64,000 nt of DNA, from NCBI RefSeq assembly GCF_034439435.1, contig NZ_JAPCKJ010000006.1, positions 1-64,000 on the forward strand, read 5' to 3'. A program made the translations under genes and the position numbers. The notes below the pieces were generated by a model. The model saw only the letters and a list, made by a program, of their open reading frames with translations. It ran no database searches and was not told where the DNA came from. Source of the DNA: Sarcina sp034439435 (GTDB lineage Bacteria; Bacillota; Clostridia; Clostridiales; Clostridiaceae). Below are positions 59,290-64,000 of this stretch, one piece after another (the stretch's first letter is position 1; the number at the start of each line of letters is the position of its first letter).

Positions 59290-59658
59290 ATGATACAACA
59301 ACAAACCTTACTAAAGGTTGCTGATAACTCAGGTGCAAAAGAAATAATGTGCATAAGAGTTTTAGGCGGATCTAAAAGAAAATTCGGAAATATCGGAGAT
59401 ATAATAGTTGCTAGCGTTAAAAGTGCAACACCAGGCGGAGTTGTTAAAAAAGGAGACGTTGTTAAAGCAGTTATTGTAAGATCAGTAAGAGGACTAAGAA
59501 GAGCTGACGGTTCATACATCAAGTTTGATGAAAATGCAGCTGTAATAATAAAAGATGATAAGCAACCAAGAGGAACTCGTATCTTTGGACCAGTTGCTAG
59601 AGAGCTAAGAGATAATGAGTTCAACAAAATCTTATCATTAGCACCAGAAGTTCTATAA
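59290..59658 (+). CDS. rplN: 50S ribosomal protein L14
   Basis: A 122-residue L14, which contacts 16S rRNA at a subunit bridge and is the docking site of RsfS. It starts MIQQQTLLKVADNSGAKE and has RRADGSYIKFDENAAVII and GTRIFGPVARELR. ATG follows AAAGGAGG. Confidence 0.97.
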   Translation: MIQQQTLLKVADNSGAKEIMCIRVLGGSKRKFGNIGDIIVASVKSATPGGVVKKGDVVKAVIVRSVRGLRRADGSYIKFDENAAVIIKDDKQPRGTRIFGPVARELRDNEFNKILSLAPEVL

Positions 59659-59681
59659 TAAACGATTAGGAGGTGGCTAAG

Positions 59682-59996
59682 ATGAAGGTACATGTTAGAA
59701 AGAACGACACAGTAGTAGTTATATCAGGTAAAGATAAAGGAAAAACTGGTGAAGTTTTAAGAGTAATTCCTAAGACTGGTAAAGTAGTAGTTAAAGGAGT
59801 TAACTTAGTTAAAAAGCATCAAAAACCTAATAGACAAAACATGCAAGGCGGAATAATAGAAATGGAAGCTGCAATAAACAGCTCAAAAGTTATGTTATTC
59901 TGTGAAAAATGCAAAAAGGCTACAAGAATAAGCCATAAGTTATTAGAAGACGGTGCAAAAGTAAGAGTATGTAAGAAGTGTGGAGAAACATTCTAA
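59682..59996 (+). CDS. rplX: 50S ribosomal protein L24
   Basis: A 104-residue KOW-fold assembly initiator. ATG at 59682 has AGGAGG exactly eight bases upstream; the in-frame GTG three codons earlier abuts that site and is rejected. VISGKDKGKTGEVLRVIPKTGKVVV is the KOW motif, and the tail has CEKC and CKKC, a zinc-binding form seen in Gram-positive L24. Confidence 0.95.
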   Translation: MKVHVRKNDTVVVISGKDKGKTGEVLRVIPKTGKVVVKGVNLVKKHQKPNRQNMQGGIIEMEAAINSSKVMLFCEKCKKATRISHKLLEDGAKVRVCKKCGETF

Positions 59997-60018
59997 AATT
60001 TGAAAGGAGGTACTTTAC

Positions 60019-60558
60019 GTGAATAGACTTCAAGAAAGATATGAAAAAGAAGTAGTTCCAGCTATGATGGAAAAGTTCGGATACAAAAACATAATGCAAG
60101 TTCCTAAAATAGAAAAAGTTGTTATAAACATGGGAGTAGGAGAAGCTAAAGACAATCCTAAGGTTCTAGAATCAGCTGTTAGTGATTTACAAATAATCGC
60201 TGGACAAAAGCCTGTATTAACAAGAGCTAAAAAGTCAGTTGCTAACTTCAAAATAAGAGAGAACATGGCTTTAGGATGTAAAGTTACTTTAAGAAAGACT
60301 AATATGTACGAATTCGTAGATAAATTAGTTTCAATAGCTTTACCTAGAGTAAGAGACTTTAGAGGAGTTTCACCTAAAGCATTTGATGGAAGAGGAAACT
60401 ACTCATTAGGTATTAAGGAACAATTAATATTCCCAGAAATCGAGTATGATAAAGTAGATAAAGTAAGAGGAATGGATATAATCTTCGTTACTAGTGCTAA
60501 CACAGACGAAGAAGCAAGAGAATTATTAAGATTCCTTGGAATGCCATTCGCTCAATAA
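60019..60558 (+). CDS. rplE: 50S ribosomal protein L5
   Basis: A 179-residue 5S rRNA-binding protein. GTG start (MNRLQERYEKEVVPAMM) follows AAAGGAGG. VVINMGVGEA, GQKPVLTRAKKSVANFKIRE and the FPEIEYDKVDKVRGMDIIFVT signature are present. It forms the 5S particle with L18, encoded downstream. Confidence 0.97.
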   Translation: MNRLQERYEKEVVPAMMEKFGYKNIMQVPKIEKVVINMGVGEAKDNPKVLESAVSDLQIIAGQKPVLTRAKKSVANFKIRENMALGCKVTLRKTNMYEFVDKLVSIALPRVRDFRGVSPKAFDGRGNYSLGIKEQLIFPEIEYDKVDKVRGMDIIFVTSANTDEEARELLRFLGMPFAQ

Positions 60559-60574
60559 TAAGGAGGGGATACGC

Positions 60575-60760
60575 ATGGCTCGTAAGGCAATGATCGAAAA
60601 ATGGAAAAAAGAACCTAAATACAAAACTAGAGCGTATACTAGATGTAGATTATGTGGAAGACCACATTCTGTATTAAAGAAATTCGGAATTTGCCGTATC
60701 TGCTTCAGAGAATTAGCTTATAAAGGTGAAATTCCTGGATGTAGAAAGGCAAGCTGGTAA
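60575..60760 (+). CDS. rpsN: 30S ribosomal protein S14, zinc-binding type
   Basis: A 61-residue type Z S14. Zinc ligands are CRLC near residue 24 and CRIC near 40, as CxxC-x12-CxxC. ATG at 60575 follows AAGGAGGGG; an earlier in-frame ATG lies inside rplE. Zinc-free S14 paralogues, if any, are not in the window. Confidence 0.96.
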   Translation: MARKAMIEKWKKEPKYKTRAYTRCRLCGRPHSVLKKFGICRICFRELAYKGEIPGCRKASW

Positions 60761-60792
60761 TATACTAGTAGAATGAAAGGAGGCACAATATA

Positions 60793-61191
60793 ATGGTTAT
60801 GACAGATCCTATCGCAGACTTACTAACTCGTGTGAGAAACGCGAATTCAGTAAGACACGAAGTTGTTGAAGTACCTTCTTCAAGTGTTAAGAAGGCTATC
60901 GTAAATATATTATTACAAGAAGGTTATCTTAAAGGAGTAGAGGAGTACAACGATGGTGTAGTTCCTATGATGAGATTAACTTTAAAGTACGGAGCAAACA
61001 ATGAAAGAGTTATAACTGGTTTAAAGAGAATATCAAAACCAGGTTTAAGAGTTTACTGCAAGAAAGATGAAGTTCCTAGAGTATTAAACGGATTAGGTAT
61101 CGCTTTAATATCAACTTCAAAAGGATTAGTAGTTGACAGAGAAGCTAGAAAATTAGGATTAGGCGGAGAAGTTATCTGCTACGTTTGGTAA
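60793..61191 (+). CDS. rpsH: 30S ribosomal protein S8
   Basis: A 132-residue primary 16S rRNA-binding protein. It starts [18 protein letters not shown] and ends [11 protein letters not shown], both typical; the GxxIxSTSKG motif reads [16 protein letters not shown]. In E. coli S8 represses the spc operon by binding near rplE; no equivalent site was searched for here. ATG follows AAAGGAGG. Confidence 0.97.
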
Positions 61192-61285
61192 TTTTTTAGA
61201 TTGAGAAAATAACATAGATTTAAATAGATTGAAGCAAAGAGATAAATTAAAAATATAAGGACCAAATTCACAGGAGGTGCGCATT

Positions 61286-61825
61286 ATGTCAAGAGTAGGT
61301 AAAATGCCTATAGCTATCCCTGCTGGAGTAACTGTTACTGTAACACCAGAGAACGTTGTTACAGTAAAAGGCCCTAAGGGTGAATTAGTTAAAGCTATGC
61401 ACAAAGACATTAATATAGCTGTAGAAGATGCTCAAGTAGTTGTTACTAGACCAAGTGACGTTAAAGAACACAGAGCACTTCACGGATTAACTAGAGCTTT
61501 ACTTAACAACATGGTTGTTGGAGTAAGCCAAGGTTTCTCAAAAACTTTAGAGTTAAACGGAGTTGGATACAGAGCTCAATTACAAGGAAAGAAACTTGTT
61601 ATGAACTTAGGATATTCACATCCAGTAGAAGTTGAAGCTGTTGAAGGAGTTGACTTCAAGTTAGACGGAACAACTAAAGTTATCGTTGAAGGTATCGATA
61701 AAGAAAAAGTTGGAGCAGTTGCTGCTAACATCAGATCATGGAGAAAACCTGAACCATACAAAGGTAAAGGAATCAAGTACTCTGATGAAGTTATAAGAAG
61801 AAAAGAAGGTAAAACTGGTAAATAA
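61286..61825 (+). CDS. rplF: 50S ribosomal protein L6
   Basis: A 179-residue L6 near the sarcin-ricin loop. ATG at 61286 follows CAGGAGGTG. It starts MSRVGKMPIAIPAGV and ends with the signature RKPEPYKGKGIKYSDEVIRRKEGKTGK, the L6 C-terminal motif. A 94-base spacer separates it from rpsH. Confidence 0.97.
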   Translation: MSRVGKMPIAIPAGVTVTVTPENVVTVKGPKGELVKAMHKDINIAVEDAQVVVTRPSDVKEHRALHGLTRALLNNMVVGVSQGFSKTLELNGVGYRAQLQGKKLVMNLGYSHPVEVEAVEGVDFKLDGTTKVIVEGIDKEKVGAVAANIRSWRKPEPYKGKGIKYSDEVIRRKEGKTGK

Positions 61826-61855
61826 TAAATACTAATATAGAAAGGAGTGAACCTT

Positions 61856-62215
61856 ATGTTCAAAAAGGCAGACAGAAAAGAAGCAAGAGAAAGACGTCAC
61901 CTAAGAGTTCGTAAGAAGGTATTCGGAACTCCAGAAAGACCAAGATTATCTGTATATAGAAGTGAAAAGAACATATATGCTCAAATAATAGACGACGTTA
62001 ACGCTGTTACTTTAGTATCTGCTTCAAGCTTAGATAAAGCTATAGAAGTTAAAGGAAGTAACAAAGAAGCTGCTAAAATCGTTGGAGATTTACTTGCTAA
62101 AAGAGCTATAGAAAAAGGAATAACTGATGTAGTATTCGACAGAGGTGGATACGTATATCATGGAAGAGTTGAGGCTTTAGCTAGCGGAGCAAGAGAAGCC
62201 GGATTAAAATTCTAA
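61856..62215 (+). CDS. rplR: 50S ribosomal protein L18
   Basis: A 119-residue 5S rRNA-binding protein. ATG at 61856 has AAAGGAG eight bases upstream; the GTG three codons earlier overlaps that site. It has RKKVFGTPERPRLSVYRSEKNIYAQIIDD and the C-terminal FDRGGYVYHGRVEALASGAREAGLKF. Confidence 0.97.
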   Translation: MFKKADRKEARERRHLRVRKKVFGTPERPRLSVYRSEKNIYAQIIDDVNAVTLVSASSLDKAIEVKGSNKEAAKIVGDLLAKRAIEKGITDVVFDRGGYVYHGRVEALASGAREAGLKF

Positions 62216-62235
62216 TCTACAAGGAGGGGAAATAC

Positions 62236-62733
62236 ATGAGAATCGATCCTAGCACACTAGACCTTAAAGAAAAGGTTGTTAGTATAAGCAGAGTTACTAA
62301 GGTTGTTAAGGGTGGTAGAAACTTCAGATTCAGTGCTTTAGTTGTTGTTGGAGACGAGAACGGACACGTTGGTGTTGGAACTGGTAAATCTATCGAAATC
62401 CCAGAAGCAATAAGAAAAGGAATAGAAGATGCTAAGAAAAACTTAGTTGAAGTTTCAATAGTTGGAACTACTGTTCCTCATGAAATACACGGAAAATTCG
62501 GTACAGGAGATGTACTTATAATGCCAGCTACTGAAGGTACAGGAGTTATAGCTGGAGGTCCTGCAAGATCAGTTCTTGAGTTAGCAGGATTAAAGGATGT
62601 TAGAGCTAAATCATTAGGTTCAAACAACCCAAGAAACATGGTAAAAGCAACTATCAACGGATTAGCAAACTTAAGAACAGCTGAAGATATAGCTAAATTA
62701 AGAGGAAAATCTGTTGAAGAGATATTAGGTTAG
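62236..62733 (+). CDS. rpsE: 30S ribosomal protein S5
   Basis: A 165-residue S5 involved in decoding accuracy and mRNA unwinding. The N-terminal RVTKVVKGGRNFRFSALVVVGDENGHVGVGTGK is the S5 signature, and the loop where spectinomycin resistance arises looks ordinary. ATG follows AAGGAGGGG. Confidence 0.97.
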   Translation: MRIDPSTLDLKEKVVSISRVTKVVKGGRNFRFSALVVVGDENGHVGVGTGKSIEIPEAIRKGIEDAKKNLVEVSIVGTTVPHEIHGKFGTGDVLIMPATEGTGVIAGGPARSVLELAGLKDVRAKSLGSNNPRNMVKATINGLANLRTAEDIAKLRGKSVEEILG

Positions 62734-62744
62734 GAGGGATAGCG

Positions 62745-62918
62745 ATGCTAAAGGTAACATTAGTTAAAAGCTTAATTGGTAGAAAAAAAGACCATATCGC
62801 TACTGCACATGCCCTTGGACTTAGAAAAATAGGTAAAACAGTAGAGCATGAGGAAACTCCTCAAATAAAAGGTATGATAAACAAAGTTAGTTATCTACTA
62901 AAAGTTGAAGAAGCATAA
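62745..62918 (+). CDS. rpmD: 50S ribosomal protein L30
   Basis: A 57-residue L30. It starts MLKVTLVKSLIGRKKDH and continues ALGLRKIGKTVEHEETPQIKG, the family signature. AGGAGGG precedes the ATG with eight bases. It lies in the normal place between rpsE and rplO. Confidence 0.96.
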   Translation: MLKVTLVKSLIGRKKDHIATAHALGLRKIGKTVEHEETPQIKGMINKVSYLLKVEEA

Positions 62919-62951
62919 TTAAATAGAGTGTCAGAGGAGGTGTAATAACAT

Positions 62952-63392
62952 ATGAAACTTCATGAATTAAGCCCAGCAGCTGGTAGTAAATCAGCTCCTA
63001 AGAGAGTTGGTAGAGGTACTGGTTCAGGACTAGGAAGAAATGCCGGAAAAGGTGAAAAAGGTCAAAATGCTAGATCAGGTGGTGGAGTTAGACCAGGATT
63101 CGAAGGTGGTCAAATGCCATTATACAGAAGACTTCCAAAAAGAGGATTCACTAACCCATTTTCAAAACATTTTGTAACAATCAATGTTGATAGATTAAAC
63201 ATATTCGATAATGGAACAGAAGTTACTCCAGAATTACTATTAGAAAAAAGAGTAGTAAGTAAACTAATGGACGGAGTTAAGATCTTAGGAAATGGAAACA
63301 TAGAAAAGAACTTAACTATCGCAGGTTGCAAGTTATCAAAGCAAGCAGCTGAAAAAATAGTTGCAGCTGGAGGAAAAGTTGAGGTGAAATAA
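62952..63392 (+). CDS. rplO: 50S ribosomal protein L15
   Basis: A 146-residue late-assembly protein. The glycine-rich N-terminal extension (KRVGRGTGSGLGRNAGKGEKGQNARSGGG) and the C-terminal signature around KLSKQAAEKIVAAGGKVEVK are complete. ATG follows AGAGGAGGTG. secY begins three bases after its stop codon. Confidence 0.97.
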   Translation: MKLHELSPAAGSKSAPKRVGRGTGSGLGRNAGKGEKGQNARSGGGVRPGFEGGQMPLYRRLPKRGFTNPFSKHFVTINVDRLNIFDNGTEVTPELLLEKRVVSKLMDGVKILGNGNIEKNLTIAGCKLSKQAAEKIVAAGGKVEVK

Positions 63393-63394
63393 TC

Positions 63395-64000
63395 GTGCTA
63401 TCAACCCTACGTAATGCCTGGAAGGTTCAAGATTTAAGAAAAAAGATAATTTGGACTGTATTCTTAATAGCAATTTTCAGGATGGGAAGTTATATTCCTG
63501 TTCCTGGAATTGATACAGATAGTCTGAAAGCTTTAACACAATCAGGAGGCTTAGTAAGCTTCTATGATTTAATTTCTGGTGGTTCTTTTAGTAGATTTAG
63601 TATATTTGCTTTAGGTGTTGTACCATACATTAATGCTTCAATCATCATGCAACTTTTAACAGTTGCAATTCCTAAATTAGAGCAACTATCTAAAGAGGGA
63701 GATGACGGAAGAAAGAAAATCCAAAAGATAACTAGATATGCTTCAATTGTTATTGGAGCAATCACAGCTTATGGAACTTATGTGATAATTCACAATGTAG
63801 GAGCACTTAAGAGTAATTCTCCAGTTAGTATGTTTTTAATATTACTAACATTAGTAGTAGGATCAACTTTCCTAATGTGGTTAGGAGATCAAATTACTGT
63901 TAAAGGAGTAGGAAATGGTACCTCTTTGATAATATTTGCAAATATATTATCAAGTTTACCAATGACTGGTTATCAAATATATAACTTAAGTAAGATAGGT
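63395..64000 (+). CDS. secY: Preprotein translocase subunit SecY (cut by window end)
   Basis: The first 202 codons of the SecYEG channel. GTG at 63395 starts MLSTLRNAWKVQDLRKKI, with GAGGTG eight bases before it inside rplO. Helix 1 holds RMGSYIPVPGID. The plug region follows (SGGSFSRFSIFALGVVPYINASIIMQLL), and the cytosolic loop has the usual EGDDGRKKI. Five membrane helices are within the window, and the rest lies beyond 64000. Confidence 0.96.
   Translation, partial: MLSTLRNAWKVQDLRKKIIWTVFLIAIFRMGSYIPVPGIDTDSLKALTQSGGLVSFYDLISGGSFSRFSIFALGVVPYINASIIMQLLTVAIPKLEQLSKEGDDGRKKIQKITRYASIVIGAITAYGTYVIIHNVGALKSNSPVSMFLILLTLVVGSTFLMWLGDQITVKGVGNGTSLIIFANILSSLPMTGYQIYNLSKIG

Overview
The window is low-GC, AT-rich Firmicute DNA with a clostridial gene order. 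The 2[4Fe-4S] ferredoxin, GapN, ThyX, DisA/DarA, Gin, the CtsR operon and strong AGGAGG ribosome binding sites point to Clostridium sensu stricto. My best guess is Clostridium perfringens, by recognition of proteins and order rather than by a search. Nearly everything after about 36 kb is core chromosome. I found no insertion sequence, prophage, integrase or CRISPR array.

Region by region: (1) 1-1300 is the tail of an rRNA operon (5S, tRNA-Asn, a second 5S), then about 700 bases without genes carrying a cluster of DnaA-box-like sites, then a tRNA-Phe/tRNA-Cys operon. (2) 1.4-5.3 kb holds ldcA, corA, a small membrane protein and an unusual M20 peptidase. (3) 5.4-10.5 kb is the clostridial version of the Bacillus csfB-yaaO-tmk-yaaQ-holB-yaaT cluster, with a guanylate-kinase-like gene where tmk would be. 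(4) 10.6-13.3 kb has ferredoxin, a cyanophycin-synthetase-like Mur ligase lacking the ATP-grasp domain, and a metallo-beta-lactamase-fold protein. (5) 13.5-18 kb is ctsR-mcsA-mcsB-clpC behind a CtsR operator; McsB has lost several catalytic residues. (6) 18-23.6 kb has trxB-redoxin-gapN, a second redoxin, and a NagR-like regulator with nagB. (7) 23.8-35.9 kb is radA-disA, yacL-ispD, a proline T-box with proS, then cysS-mrnC-thyX-rlmB-yacP-sigH. (8) 36-53.4 kb is tRNA-Thr-tuf-rpmG-secE-nusG-rplKA-rplJL-rpoBC-L7Ae-rpsL-rpsG-fusA-tuf. (9) 53.4-64 kb is the S10-spc ribosomal protein cluster from rpsJ to secY, which is cut by the window end.

The genes group into stress proteolysis (CtsR/ClpC), thiol redox with NADPH supply (TrxB, redoxins, GapN), c-di-AMP signalling (DisA, DarA), sporulation control (Gin, SigH) and translation/transcription machinery. 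RNA-level control is dense: a T-box, an L10 leader with visible antiterminator pairing, paired GTGGGAGG hairpins before rplK and rplA, a structured rpoB leader, an rpsL-rpsG spacer RNA, an S10 leader, and a hairpin-rich region after the second tuf.

The items I would look at first are the DnaA-box cluster, the degenerate McsB, the ATP-grasp-less CphA-like ligase, the rpoB leader, and nusG, whose only Shine-Dalgarno sequence sits before an eight-codon leader reading frame.
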